A stretch of 64,000 nucleotides of DNA from Chryseobacterium sp. ISL-80 (GCA_018613055.1 JAGGQZ010000026.1:48971-112970), one strand, 5' to 3'; shown: positions 43,968-52,601, counted from the first letter of the stretch. Program-made: numbers and translations. Notes: generated from the letters alone by a model not told the origin.

Positions 43968-44702
43968 TTATCTGCCGGAGAACTGGGACAAGTACTTAGA
44001 GTTCAGCCTGCTATGTTGCTGCAGCATAAAGGCTGACGTTGTTGAGCCTTCTTTCCGGAGGGTGTTAAGAGCCTCAATCATTTCTTTAGCCGTTCCAATA
44101 CCTATTCCATGCCCATAATATAATCCTTTTCCCAGGACAACCGCATTTTCGCCTCGCCAGATGGGCATTTCGAAATCAGGGTTCATGAAATAAACCACAT
44201 CACCGGGGATAAACTCACTCCCTTCCAAGGTTATGATGGCCAAATCAGGGTCATAATTCCAGTTCCAGACAAGCAGTCCCCTGAATAAATAGTCAAAATC
44301 CGTCAACCTGATGGAATCGAGGACTGCTTTGTAAAAAATGATCACCATTGCGGTAGAGCATTCAAACCCATACTCCTGCCCATTTTCAAAAATGTCAGAA
44401 ATGGCATCAGACGGTCGTGCATTTGGATTCAAAAGGTAACCTCTTGGTCCTTTTGTCCAATAAATCGGATTGAATTTAGAGTATTTGAACGAAGTGAAGG
44501 CCACCGAAGCATCTTTCAGTTTCAGTGCCGTTTCAATGATATTTTCCCTTAGCCTGATTTCAAATAGGAGCTGAAAGGTTGAGTCAAACTCAAACAAAGT
44601 CAGGCTATGATCCAGATGCTCGTATATTTCCCTCTGCTTCCCAGACAGATTCTGCAGCTTTTGCTTGCCTGCAGCATCTGGAAACCGGATGATAATCATC
44701 AC
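43968..44702 (-). CDS. tgl: Protein-glutamine gamma-glutamyltransferase (spore-coat transglutaminase)
   Basis: 244 residues, same size as B. subtilis Tgl. The catalytic Cys is C115 in YGFECSTAMVIIFYKAVLDS; other family blocks are RPSDAISDIFENG, DVVYFMNPDF, WRGENAVVLG and YYGHGIGI. Tgl makes epsilon-(gamma-glutamyl)lysine cross-links in coat proteins (GerQ and others) in the mother cell late in sporulation. GGAGGGGGAG before ATG. Single gene; a SigK promoter would be expected but I could not fix one with confidence. Confidence 0.93.
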   Translation of the reverse strand: MMIIIRFPDAAGKQKLQNLSGKQREIYEHLDHSLTLFEFDSTFQLLFEIRLRENIIETALKLKDASVAFTSFKYSKFNPIYWTKGPRGYLLNPNARPSDAISDIFENGQEYGFECSTAMVIIFYKAVLDSIRLTDFDYLFRGLLVWNWNYDPDLAIITLEGSEFIPGDVVYFMNPDFEMPIWRGENAVVLGKGLYYGHGIGIGTAKEMIEALNTLRKEGSTTSAFMLQQHSRLNSKYLSQFSGR

Positions 44703-44984
44703 GCTCCCCCTCCATATTCCAATAATTAAACATACATTCTAACTATATGAACTTTCCCGGCACAAAAGACATTGGACAGCGTGGTTAATTGGAATCCAGG
44801 TTTAAAGTGCCATGACACCATGAATTGATAAAGTTGGGGTCTATTCATTCGCGGACCTCGCTTTTGGGTAATCATCTAGTTACTTCTATGTGATAGCAAA
44901 GGCTGTGTTATTACCTTCCTCGCAACGGAAGTTTGTTTTAAATTGATGTGAAAGGGTATTTTCAATGTAAAAGGAGGTTTTATC

Positions 44985-45107
44985 ATGCCAGAAAAAAATC
45001 ACAATGATGGTTCACCAGAACAGGAGAATAAGCAAGCGCACAATAAGGATATCGAGCCTCAAAGGGATCCAGTAAAACCTCAGGAAGAGTCAAAAGATGA
45101 TAAGTAG
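44985..45107 (+). CDS. Hydrophilic mini-protein of 40 residues (unrecognised)
   Basis: MPEKNHNDGSPEQENKQAHN, ending KPQEESKDDK; no hydrophobic residues beyond a few, certainly disordered. AAAGGAGG lies 7 nt before ATG 44985. It precedes a second disordered protein by 47 bp. The composition is like small stress or spore proteins (low-complexity E/K/Q/N), but I do not recognise it. Confidence 0.6.
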   Translation: MPEKNHNDGSPEQENKQAHNKDIEPQRDPVKPQEESKDDK

Positions 45108-45154
45108 GCATTAAGTGCGATACTCGGAAGAATTAATCAGTGAGGTGAGAAATA

Positions 45155-45394
45155 TTGAAAAAAGATGATAAAAAGCCTATACCAGTAGATAATACTCAAA
45201 ATATGGACAACCCGGAACAGTATGAAACCCGGACGAAAAGCCTCCATGATCGATACAAAAGTGAATTGACAGTAGACACGATTCCGATGGAAGACCTCAA
45301 TCAGGAAAAGCAAGAAGAAAAGGACGGTCACCATTCAAAAGATTCGTCTTCAAGTGAAAAGAAGTACAATGTTGATATTGATAATGAATTATAG
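45155..45394 (+). CDS. Hydrophilic small protein of 79 residues (unrecognised)
   Basis: TTG start 45155 behind GTGAGGTGAG. Highly charged and disordered: TQNMDNPEQYETRTKSLHDR, MEDLNQEKQEEKDG and a Ser-rich SKDSSSSEKK. Follows the 40-residue gene and ends at a clear terminator, so the two probably form an operon. No function can be given. Confidence 0.6.
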   Translation: MKKDDKKPIPVDNTQNMDNPEQYETRTKSLHDRYKSELTVDTIPMEDLNQEKQEEKDGHHSKDSSSSEKKYNVDIDNEL

Positions 45395-45398
45395 CAAC

Positions 45399-45423
45399 AG
45401 CCCTGGGATTCCAGGGCTTTTTG
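45399..45423 (+). terminator. Terminator of the small hydrophilic gene pair
   Basis: AGCCCTGG and CCAGGGCT arms followed by TTTTTGG. Confidence 0.85.
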
Positions 45424-45480
45424 GTTTATCACAGGCAAAAAAGTGAATAGTAAGAAGGTGCACAAAAAGGAGGAAACGAA

Positions 45481-45900
45481 ATGGAGCAACAACTTTTGAA
45501 GGAAAAAATCATGGAAGTTCTCGGTGAGTCAAAGGTAGGAACCCTTGCGACCGTTGTGGATAATAAGCCGCACACACGCTATATGACTTTCTTCCATGAA
45601 GATTTGACAATGTACACCCCGACAAGCAAGGAAACATATAAAGCTGAAGAAATTGAAAAGAATGCCAATGTCCATATCCTGCTTGGATATGAAGGCGAAG
45701 GAATGGGTGATGCCTATATCGAAGTGCAGGGCAAGGCTGCGATCCGGGAAGAACATAGCTTAAAGGATAAATTCTGGAATGAAAGAATGAAGAAATGGAT
45801 TGAAAGCCCAAATGATCCCGAGTTCATCATCCTGGAAATAAAACCAGAAACGATCCGGCTCATGAATGATCATGGAGAACCTGAAGAGTTGAGATTATAA
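45481..45900 (+). CDS. ydaG: Pyridoxamine 5'-phosphate oxidase-fold protein, general stress protein 26-like
   Basis: 139 residues. KVGTLATVVDNKPHTRYMTF is the flavin-binding split-barrel opening; HILLGYEGEGMGDAYIEVQG and IILEIKPETIRLMNDHG complete the fold. Very like the SigB-controlled YdaG/GS26 proteins I recall from Bacillus, which bind FMN, F420 or heme-like cofactors; activity unknown. GGAGG before ATG, single gene, own terminator. No clear SigB promoter in the short upstream gap. Confidence 0.83.
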   Translation: MEQQLLKEKIMEVLGESKVGTLATVVDNKPHTRYMTFFHEDLTMYTPTSKETYKAEEIEKNANVHILLGYEGEGMGDAYIEVQGKAAIREEHSLKDKFWNERMKKWIESPNDPEFIILEIKPETIRLMNDHGEPEELRL

Positions 45901-45905
45901 ATCGC

Positions 45906-45940
45906 GATGGAGAGCGGGAAAATCCCCTCTCCATCTTTTT
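45906..45940 (+). terminator. Terminator of the GS26-like gene
   Basis: GATGGAGAG and CTCTCCATC arms followed by five T. Confidence 0.86.
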
Positions 45941-46045
45941 ATATATCGAAGAACATGCCGGATTTTGTTCAAACATTTGTTAAAAATAACAGCATAAAAT
46001 GACTTGATATAAAAATAGGTTTATTGTAATCTATTGATATAAACA

Positions 46046-46063
46046 ATGTGAAACATTTCACAA
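46046..46063. promoter_or_regulatory. Rex operator 1 upstream of ndh
   Basis: ATGTGAAACATTTCACAA matches the Rex consensus TTGTGAA-N4-TTCACAA with one end mismatch. Centre about 100 bp before ndh. Confidence 0.85.
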
Positions 46064-46109
46064 ATTTTATTTTAAAAACCAATAGCAAAGTTTATTTTTT
46101 TACCCTAAC

Positions 46110-46127
46110 TTGTGAAAATATTCACAA
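46110..46127. promoter_or_regulatory. Rex operator 2 upstream of ndh
   Basis: TTGTGAAAATATTCACAA, a perfect TTGTGAA / TTCACAA dyad, 64 bp centre-to-centre from operator 1. Rex represses at low NADH/NAD+. Confidence 0.9.
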
Positions 46128-46154
46128 TCACCCAGCCAGAAAGAAGGAAATACA

Positions 46155-47387
46155 ATGAATACTCCCAAAATAGTCATACTAGGCGCAGGATATGGCGGAC
46201 TGATTACAAGCCGCCAACTTGAGAAATCCCTAAGGAACGGCGAAGCTGAAGTAACATTGATCAATAAACATGATTACCATTATATTTCTACCCAACTTCA
46301 TAAAACAGGTGCAGGTACGGCATCTGACGATAAAATTACATTGCACATCCCTGACCTGCTCAAGACAAATAAGGTCCAGTTCAAAAAAGGAACCGTACAC
46401 GATGTTGACTTTGGTGCAAAGAAGGTCTGCCTCGATTCTGGCGATGAAATTGATTATGACTACTTGCTGATCTCTCTTGGTTTTGATGTTGCTACTTTTG
46501 GTATTCCCGGTGTAGAAGAAAATGCGTTTAAAATTAAAAGTTTCCAGAGCACCAAAGCTATCTACAATCATGTTCTCAGACAGATGGCTGCTTACAAGGA
46601 AGATTCTGATCCTTCAAGACTTACATTTGCGGTTGCCGGGGCAGGCTTTACCGGTATTGAAATGGTTGGCGAACTTATTGAAGCATTGCCCAAGCTTTGC
46701 CGCAAATATGAAATTCCTTTATCCGAAACAAGAATCATCAATATCGAAGCTTCTCCAACGGTTCTTCCAGGGTTTGATCAAGAAGCAATTGATTTTACAA
46801 CCAATTATTTAAAGAAAAACAGCGTTGAATTAATGACATCTACAAAAATACTAGAATGTTCTCCAACTTCCATTGAATTGGACAATGGAGAAGTACTTCC
46901 GTCCAGGACATTGATTTGGTCTGGTGGTGTCCGCGGCAATACTCTCCTGGAAAAACTGGACTTGCCCGTTTCAAGAGGACGCATTCCGGTCGATGAATGT
47001 TTACGGGTAAAAGGTGTTGAAAATGTCTTTTGTATCGGGGATGCCGCGTTATTCATGAAGGATGATAAAAACGCCCTGCCTCCGACTGCGCAGGTGGCCA
47101 TACAGCAGGCAGAGTTATGTGGTCCAAATATTATTGCCAGCCTGAGGGGTGAACACCTTAAAAATTTTGTTTATCACCATAAGGGCACTGTAGCTTCCAT
47201 TGGTAATAAGGCGGCCGTAGGAAAAGTCTTCGGTTTGAAGATCTCAGGTTCATTTGCTGCCTTAATGAAGCAGGTCATCGAGGCACGCTACCTGTTCGTG
47301 CTCGGAGGACCTGGCCTCGTCGTTAAGCAATTTTTTAAGATTGGTAAGCCGTACTCAGAGGTTTCCACTGTCTCCCATCAAAAATAA
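46155..47387 (+). CDS. ndh: Type II NADH:quinone oxidoreductase (NDH-2)
   Basis: 410 residues, two Rossmann folds: IVILGAGYGGLITSRQLE (FAD) and LTFAVAGAGFTGIEMVGEL (NADH), plus the FAD-end motif VFCIGDAALF and the quinone-side PPTAQVAIQQAE. The C-terminal amphipathic helices (SFAALMKQVIEARYLFVLGG) would anchor it to the inner membrane face. It passes electrons from NADH to menaquinone without pumping protons. Two Rex boxes upstream tie expression to the NADH/NAD+ ratio, as in the B. subtilis yjlC-ndh unit; yjlC is absent here. Confidence 0.92.
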   Translation: MNTPKIVILGAGYGGLITSRQLEKSLRNGEAEVTLINKHDYHYISTQLHKTGAGTASDDKITLHIPDLLKTNKVQFKKGTVHDVDFGAKKVCLDSGDEIDYDYLLISLGFDVATFGIPGVEENAFKIKSFQSTKAIYNHVLRQMAAYKEDSDPSRLTFAVAGAGFTGIEMVGELIEALPKLCRKYEIPLSETRIINIEASPTVLPGFDQEAIDFTTNYLKKNSVELMTSTKILECSPTSIELDNGEVLPSRTLIWSGGVRGNTLLEKLDLPVSRGRIPVDECLRVKGVENVFCIGDAALFMKDDKNALPPTAQVAIQQAELCGPNIIASLRGEHLKNFVYHHKGTVASIGNKAAVGKVFGLKISGSFAALMKQVIEARYLFVLGGPGLVVKQFFKIGKPYSEVSTVSHQK

Positions 47388-47393
47388 CAACCA

Positions 47394-47438
47394 AAAGCAT
47401 CGGAGCAGTTCTCAGTGAACTGTACCCGATGCTTTGTT
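47394..47438 (+). terminator. Terminator of ndh
   Basis: AAAGCATCGG and CCGATGCTTT outer arms with inner CAGTT / AACTG pairing, then T-rich sequence; convergent with cwlK. Confidence 0.8.
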
Positions 47439-48004
47439 TAATTTTGTGATGCTGTCAACGAGTCTTCCGGAGGGCGTTTTCCTCTTTTCAAATCATCAAT
47501 CGTCAGTCCAAAGCGCATCTCTAAATGCGGATAATCTTTAAAGTGCTTCCAATCTCCACCCCATTGAAAGCCAAGTTCCTTGGCAATGGAAACTACCTCC
47601 CTCCAATCGGATTTTCCGTTCCCATTCCCGTCATAGGCCGTATCCCATAAGGCTTTACCTTGTTTATCCAATAAAGCAAAATCTATTGCGAGTCCAAAAT
47701 TATGATAAGAATCCCCGCCTTTTGCATGGGTGACAATTTGGCCGTCTGCCGTCCTGCCCTTTTCATACAAAGAATCTTGTTCCTGGAAACTCCTGAATCC
47801 ATCTGTAACAATGACCCTGATCCCTAAATCAGCTGCTCTTTGAATCAGGGCCTCCTTATTCTCCGAGACAACTGGATGGAGTCCCTCTGGCAGGGGAACG
47901 TCTTCATTGAATTCCGGCCTGGTCAGGAACTGATAATATAGCAGGAGCACCACCAAAACCAGCAAGAACGTGACGGATGCATTCCCAAACAGCTTTTTTT
48001 TCAC
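47438..48004 (-). CDS. cwlK: L-alanyl-D-glutamate endopeptidase CwlK (M15 family)
   Basis: 188 residues. N-terminal membrane anchor (ASVTFLLVLVVLLLYYQFL), then the M15 VanY-type fold: VIVTDGFRSFQEQDSLYEKG, zinc ligands in GGDSYHNFGLAIDFALLD (His and Asp) and HLEM near the C-terminus. WGGDWKHFKDYPHLEM matches CwlK. It cleaves the L-Ala-D-Glu bond of peptidoglycan stem peptides. GTG start 48004 with AAAGGAC 8 nt upstream. Single gene. Confidence 0.9.
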   Translation of the reverse strand: MKKKLFGNASVTFLLVLVVLLLYYQFLTRPEFNEDVPLPEGLHPVVSENKEALIQRAADLGIRVIVTDGFRSFQEQDSLYEKGRTADGQIVTHAKGGDSYHNFGLAIDFALLDKQGKALWDTAYDGNGNGKSDWREVVSIAKELGFQWGGDWKHFKDYPHLEMRFGLTIDDLKRGKRPPEDSLTASQN

Positions 48005-48084
48005 GGTAAAAGTCCTTTCAGTTATTCTTTCAGTCTATTATATTACGAATTCAAACCGCCTCGGGTTTCATGGATTGAGAAATT

Positions 48085-48113
48085 GAAAAAACCTGGCAAT
48101 AACTTTGCCAGGC
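48085..48113 (-). terminator. Terminator of the GDSL hydrolase gene
   Basis: CCTGGCAA and TTGCCAGG arms followed by six T on the minus strand. Confidence 0.88.
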
Positions 48114-48118
48114 CAATC

Positions 48119-48829
48119 CTATTCGAACTGGTATTTTTCTAAAATACGTTCAGAGACCAGCTTGTATCCTTTATCATTTAAATGGAGGGAATCACTGAAA
48201 TATTGTTTTTTATTTTTCCCTTTAAACAAATCATTGGTAGGAATGTAAACGATCTGTTTTTCATCTTTAATCATTTTACTGATTTCATTATTCCAGTCAT
48301 CAATCACAGTTTCTATTGCCTTGCTGTCAGGATAGGGATTATAAAGTCCAAGCAGCAAGATTGGTGCTTGCTCATTTTGTTCAGACAGTATGTTGATGAT
48401 GGATTTTAGATTTTTCAAATAGTCTTCCTGACCTTTGGCAATTGCATCATCCTTCAGGTTATTCAAGTTTCCGCCATTGCTGTTGATCAAATCATTCGTA
48501 CCGATAAAAAGAATAAAATAATCCGCTTCATCAAGTTTCCCTCTTATCCCAACATCAGACAGTTGGGCAAGGATTCCCGATGATTCAAGACCGTAAATTG
48601 CTTCGTTATCAAAATTGAATTCTTTCTTGCTCTGGGTATTCAATTTTACTTTTAACGTATCAATATAACCTGAACCTTTTTCATCTCCGAACCCATACGT
48701 AAGTGAGTCGCCAAATGCAATAACCAGCCTTTCCACTTTGTCTTTTTCTTGTGTGTTACCATAAATGCTGACTCCTGCCAGCAGAGCGATTACAACTACT
48801 AGTGTTATTAGAATTCGATTGGTTTTCAT
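48119..48829 (-). CDS. Secreted or membrane-anchored SGNH/GDSL hydrolase
   Basis: 236 residues. N-terminal hydrophobic helix ILITLVVVIALLAGVSIYG (signal or anchor), then block I VIAFGDSLTYGFG (catalytic Ser), block III LFIGTNDLINS (Asn) and block V FSDSLHLNDKGY (Asp-His). Resembles YpmR/lipase-acylhydrolase types; may deacylate lipids, peptidoglycan or polysaccharide outside the cell. AAAGGGAA before ATG. Single gene. Confidence 0.88.
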   Translation of the reverse strand: MKTNRILITLVVVIALLAGVSIYGNTQEKDKVERLVIAFGDSLTYGFGDEKGSGYIDTLKVKLNTQSKKEFNFDNEAIYGLESSGILAQLSDVGIRGKLDEADYFILFIGTNDLINSNGGNLNNLKDDAIAKGQEDYLKNLKSIINILSEQNEQAPILLLGLYNPYPDSKAIETVIDDWNNEISKMIKDEKQIVYIPTNDLFKGKNKKQYFSDSLHLNDKGYKLVSERILEKYQFE

Positions 48830-49038
48830 GATGGTTCCCTTCTCTGTTTGATTTCTCTTTTTCTTACCCCTTTGGTACTGGACCTGAAACCTAAAGTGCC
48901 CTCCCTTAAAATTCCTCTTGCCAATTCATGCGTTTAAATGATATATTAATCAAGCGATGAGCTGAATTGTGTAAGCCGACTGACACTCCTTCATGGAAAT
49001 GTACGATGTGGCGTACAGTCAGTCGCCTCAATACGCAG

Positions 49039-49070
49039 AAAAGACGCCCCTGAGGCGTCTTTTCTTTTTT
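49039..49070. terminator. Terminator downstream of the YsnF-like gene (bidirectional shape)
   Basis: AAAAGACGCC and GGCGTCTTTT arms; T-rich on the plus side, A-rich flank on the other. No plus-strand gene precedes it, so it mainly serves the YsnF-like gene. The 250-bp gap 48830-49077 holds otherwise only a GACTGAC / GTCAGTC dyad near 48977-49025. Confidence 0.8.
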
Positions 49071-49077
49071 TATTCTC

Positions 49078-50025
49078 TTATCGATCCCTGTAACCGTCAC
49101 GATCAAGATCAGTATCGTTTCTTAACTCGTTGCGGTTAAGATCAGTATCGTTTCTTAACTTATTGCGGTTCAGGTCGCCATCATTCACGATCCTGTCGTC
49201 ATCAGCCTCAAGATGAGCCTCCTCACGCTTGACACTTTCTACAACCTGTTCAGTATCGGTCACTTCGCGCTTGCCGATGACAATTTCTTCTGAAACAACA
49301 GGTTTCTTCGTGACCTCTACTTTTTCTTCCATGATCGGTACACGGATTGTTTCGTCATCTTCGATTGCAGCGTCAGTTCCAGTTGCTGCCTCATTCACAT
49401 CCCGTCTTTCAATGTATACTTCCTCACGGGTAACCGGAATATTGACCTTCTGTTGGTCTTCAACTACTTCTTTATGCACTTCGACTTCACCTGCCTGGAC
49501 GCGCTCCTTGGAAACATCCAGCTGTTCTTCCCTTAATCTCAGAGTTTGTTCATCTGTATCCTCATAGTTTCCAGTTACAGACGTGTCTGTATTTTGATAA
49601 TTCCCTGCTACTGATGTGTCCGTAACATAGCCTGTTTCCTCAACATCAAGGCCAGAAGCATTGGTTTCCGCTAACAGGATGATACGGCCAGCTCTTACAT
49701 CCGCTTCATATTCCCTTGCAGCGTCATCTGTCAATCCCAGCCCTACTAGACGGTCTGAAATAGAAGGTTCATTGCCGCCGAGATTTCGGTCCGCATCGAA
49801 CGCAGTCATTAGGCTCTGCCAGAATCCTCCTTCTTTATGATCATCATGATCTGTTCCAATAGTTTCCGTCGTTACGCCTGTCCTGCTTTCCAGTGCAGTG
49901 GTAATGTCATTTGTGTCCCCAATAATGGAAAAATCCTGGACAGCATATCCCTTGTTTTTATGCTCTTCAATTGCTTCAATTAATTCCGTTTGATTATCAT
50001 AAACTCCAACTACTTTTTTAGACAT
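49078..50025 (-). CDS. ysnF: YsnF-like general stress protein (GS17M domain + DUF2382)
   Basis: 315 residues. The N-terminal domain SKKVVGVYDNQTELIEAIEE and GYAVQDFSIIGDTNDI is the general stress protein 17M-like fold. The DUF2382 domain (about 180-280) has LRLREEQLDVSKERVQAGEV, VTREEVYIERR and EKVEVTKKPVVSEEI. Between them are two TDTSV-GNY repeats; the tail is three 11-residue repeats (LNRNELRNDTD) encoded by 33-bp tandem DNA repeats. Start ATG 50025 follows GGAGG. A SigB-type promoter lies 57 bp upstream. Function in stress unknown. Confidence 0.85.
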   Translation of the reverse strand: MSKKVVGVYDNQTELIEAIEEHKNKGYAVQDFSIIGDTNDITTALESRTGVTTETIGTDHDDHKEGGFWQSLMTAFDADRNLGGNEPSISDRLVGLGLTDDAAREYEADVRAGRIILLAETNASGLDVEETGYVTDTSVAGNYQNTDTSVTGNYEDTDEQTLRLREEQLDVSKERVQAGEVEVHKEVVEDQQKVNIPVTREEVYIERRDVNEAATGTDAAIEDDETIRVPIMEEKVEVTKKPVVSEEIVIGKREVTDTEQVVESVKREEAHLEADDDRIVNDGDLNRNKLRNDTDLNRNELRNDTDLDRDGYRDR

Positions 50026-50080
50026 TTTAAATTCCTCCATTTCAATGTAAGTTACATCCGGTTGCACCGGTAGTGTATTC

Positions 50081-50107
50081 TTACCCCGCATGGCCAACCC
50101 CTCAAAC
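50081..50107 (-). promoter_or_regulatory. Candidate SigB promoter of the YsnF-like gene
   Basis: -35 GTTTGA (50102-50107), 15-bp spacer, -10 GGGTAA (50081-50086); consensus is GTTTAA-N12-14-GGGWAW. Close in sequence, one base long in spacing. Confidence 0.55.
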
Positions 50108-50184
50108 TATTTAGCACATACCAAAATTAGCCACAACCGGAAAAGAAGGCAGAAAGATATCTTGTACGGAATAATGGATACAAA

Positions 50185-50210
50185 GAAAAAAACCGGTTTA
50201 CACCGGTTTT
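50185..50210 (-). terminator. Terminator of the CNNM-type gene
   Basis: AAAACCGG and CCGGTTTT arms then T run on the minus strand; overlaps the stop codon. Confidence 0.82.
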
Positions 50211-51514
50211 AAATCATCCTCTATCTTAGTCACTTCTAAATAGGCGATATGGTATTCATCAATTTCAATGATTTTGAAAAGATACCCCTCTTCCTCGATC
50301 TCATCTCCAATTTTGGCATCAATATTCTTGGTCATGAACCAGCCGCCAATGGTATCGACATCTTCTTCGGAAATATGGATGCCTAAGAGGTCATTCACTT
50401 CATCAATCAATACTCGTGAGCTGAAAAGATAATGGTCTTCTTTCACCTTCCTGATTTCGGCAATTTCGTCTACATCAAATTCGTCGCGGATGTCCCCGAC
50501 GATTTCTTCAAGGATATCCTCAACAGTTACGAGGCCGGAGGTGCCGCCATACTCATCGATCAAGATTGCCATGTGGATGCGCTCTTTCTGCATCTTCACG
50601 AGCAAATCATGGATGGGAATAGTCTCAATCACTCTGATGACAGGCTTAATGAATGACGACAAAATCGAATCTTTTTGAAGTTCTTTTTGCGTCAGTTTGG
50701 CAGTCAGTATTTCCTTGATGTTGATCATTCCTACTACATTATCCTTTTCACCATCGATTACGGGATAACGAGTATATTTTTCCTGCTGGATCACATCGAT
50801 AATTTTTTCAACATCATCAGAAATGTCAAACGTAACAATCTCAGTTCTCGGAACCATGATTTCCTTGGCAATCCGTTCATCAAATTCAAAGATGTTGTTA
50901 ACAAAGTTCAATTCATTCTGATTGATTTCTCCACTTTCATAACTCTCCGATAAAAGAATCCGAAGCTCTTCCTCTGAATGGGCTATTTCATGTTCTGATG
51001 CCGGCTTTAAGCCAAATAGTCCGACAAGAAGCCTGGCTGATCCATTCAGCGCCCAAATGAAGGGGTACATAATTTTATAAAACAAGATGATTGGCTTTGA
51101 AAATGCCATGGTTATTGATTCTGCTTTTTGGATGGCAACCGTTTTAGGGGCAAGTTCCCCAACAACCACGTGCAAAAAAGTGATCGAAGCAAAAGCGATT
51201 GCGAACGATAAAAGACCTGATAATGACGGATTTAGATCTAAGCTTTCAAAAACGGGATGGAGCATTGCTTCCACTGTCGGTTCCCCTAACCACCCAAGAC
51301 CAAGAGCTGTGATCGTGATCCCCAGCTGACAGGCAGAAAGATATTCATCGAGATGCGTGATTACATGTTTAGCCGACTGTGCACCGTTCTTTCCTTCAGC
51401 AATCAGTTGATCAATCCTTGAACTCCTGACTTTAACAATCGCAAATTCCGTCGCAACAAAAAAACCGGTCAATGCAATCAAAAGGATAACTAACAGCAAA
51501 TTCGTAATAATCAA
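50198..51514 (-). CDS. CNNM/CorC-type (hemolysin family, UPF0053) cation exporter
   Basis: About 438 residues. DUF21 membrane domain (about 1-190; [51 protein letters not shown]), two CBS domains ([14 protein letters not shown] and [20 protein letters not shown]) with [20 protein letters not shown], and a CorC_HlyC domain. Homologues such as MpfA export Mg2+. I choose TTG 51514, which gives the family-typical hydrophobic N-terminus; an ATG frame from 51577 would add a Cys-rich stretch not seen in the family. The region before has stacked Shine-Dalgarno sites and a hairpin. Confidence 0.85.
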   Translation of the reverse strand: MIITNLLLVILLIALTGFFVATEFAIVKVRSSRIDQLIAEGKNGAQSAKHVITHLDEYLSACQLGITITALGLGWLGEPTVEAMLHPVFESLDLNPSLSGLLSFAIAFASITFLHVVVGELAPKTVAIQKAESITMAFSKPIILFYKIMYPFIWALNGSARLLVGLFGLKPASEHEIAHSEEELRILLSESYESGEINQNELNFVNNIFEFDERIAKEIMVPRTEIVTFDISDDVEKIIDVIQQEKYTRYPVIDGEKDNVVGMINIKEILTAKLTQKELQKDSILSSFIKPVIRVIETIPIHDLLVKMQKERIHMAILIDEYGGTSGLVTVEDILEEIVGDIRDEFDVDEIAEIRKVKEDHYLFSSRVLIDEVNDLLGIHISEEDVDTIGGWFMTKNIDAKIGDEIEEEGYLFKIIEIDEYHIAYLEVTKIEDDLKPV

Positions 51515-51521
51515 TGGGCAA

Positions 51522-51551
51522 GCCCTACATTTTGTAAGGCATTCACCTCCT
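51522..51551 (-). promoter_or_regulatory. Unusual translation-initiation region of the CNNM-type gene
   Basis: A strong AGGAGGTG (51544-51551) lies 29 nt from the TTG start. Between them is a hairpin GCCTTACA-AAA-TGTAGGGC (51522-51540, one G-U pair) that would shorten the distance. Another GGAGG-ATG pair just upstream encodes a 5-codon ORF. Confidence 0.4.
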
Positions 51552-51738
51552 AACCAACATTTCCTCCAAAATTTCATTACCCAAATGAAATCATTTTTTA
51601 AATTATACCCGTATATTAAGCAACTAACGCATTATATAGAAAGAACTTGAATCAATACAGTCCTAGTATTCGATATTACGCCTCAATATATCAGCAATTC
51701 TCATACAAATTCATTTTGGAGGTGGCTGTAAAATTTGA

Positions 51739-52521
51739 TTAGGATGCCTTTTTAACGGTATCTTCAACCCTGGTATTGGATAAGAACCATCCAGCAGCAG
51801 CTATCCCTCCCAGAACAGCATAGAAAATCAGCTTCCATAATGACGAGTGAGGGAAATTCTGATTGATTACTCCTAGTGCAGGATGGGATAGGGTCAATAC
51901 TGCCAGTTTCACCCCAACCCAGCCGACGATCGCAAATGCCGCAATTTCAAGACCCGGCCTTTTTTCAAGCAGACTGACGAACATATTTGCTGCAAATCTC
52001 ATAATGATTACCCCAATCATGCCGCCCGCAAAGATGACGAGAAATTGCCCACCGTCCATTCCTCCGATATCAGGGATAGGTGTTTCTGGCAACACCACTG
52101 CCAGTGCAACAGCTGCAAGAATCGAATCGATGGCAAAAGCTATGTCGGCTACCTCCACTTTCAGTACGGTCATCCAAAAACCGCTTTTGTTTTCCCTTTT
52201 CTTGGACCATGCTTCCTTCTGGATTTCTTTATTAGGGACCAGTTTTTTAACTATTTGACTTACTGACATGAATAGCAGGTATAAAGCCCCAATAGCCTGG
52301 ATTTGCCATAAATCAACCATGAAGGAAAGAACAAATAAAGATGTGAATCGAAACACAAATGCTCCTGCAAGCCCATAAAACAGCGCTTTTTTTCGTTTCC
52401 CTTCAGGAAGGTGTTTCACCATGATCGCCAGCACTAATGCATTATCCGCTGCTAAAAGTCCTTCCATCAATATAAGCACAAGCAGTACCCAACCATATTC
52501 AAGCAACAAAGTTAGTTCCAT
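51739..52521 (-). CDS. ykoY: TerC-family manganese exporter (YkoY/MeeY-like)
   Basis: 260 residues, about seven membrane segments. LILMEGLLAADNALVLAIMV and VEVADIAFAIDSILAAVALA hold the conserved Asp residues of TerC proteins; GGFWMTVLKVE and FLSNTRVEDTVKKAS flank. TerC proteins of Bacillus export Mn2+ and metallate secreted enzymes. Start ATG 52521 with GGAGGAG 7 nt upstream; the ATG at 52536 overlaps that site. The Mn2+-sensing yybP-ykoY riboswitch upstream strongly supports manganese. Confidence 0.92.
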   Translation of the reverse strand: MELTLLLEYGWVLLVLILMEGLLAADNALVLAIMVKHLPEGKRKKALFYGLAGAFVFRFTSLFVLSFMVDLWQIQAIGALYLLFMSVSQIVKKLVPNKEIQKEAWSKKRENKSGFWMTVLKVEVADIAFAIDSILAAVALAVVLPETPIPDIGGMDGGQFLVIFAGGMIGVIIMRFAANMFVSLLEKRPGLEIAAFAIVGWVGVKLAVLTLSHPALGVINQNFPHSSLWKLIFYAVLGGIAAAGWFLSNTRVEDTVKKAS

Positions 52522-52558
52522 TTTCTTCTCCTCCATTCCGGATCATCCCCGGCATACG

Positions 52559-52592
52559 AAAAAAAGCCTTGCCGCAAATGGCAAAGGCCTTA
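52559..52592 (-). terminator. Second hairpin with T run between the riboswitch and terC gene
   Basis: AAGGCCTTTGCC and GGCAAGGCTT arms followed by seven T, 10 nt after the riboswitch terminator. It is either the true terminator or a second control point. Confidence 0.75.
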
Positions 52593-52601
52593 AACAAATA
52601 G

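Noticed and set aside
45137..45334. 65-codon minus-strand open frame
   Set aside because: Antisense to the 79-residue hydrophilic gene; hydrophobic composition is the mirror of its Lys/Glu codons.
48906..49106. 66-codon minus-strand open frame
   Set aside because: Starts inside the YsnF-like gene and runs through its terminator hairpin; no ribosome site.
51515..51577. Cys-rich N-terminal extension of the CNNM-type protein
   Set aside because: No ribosome site at 51577 and the extension is unlike the family; TTG 51514 gives the typical hydrophobic start.
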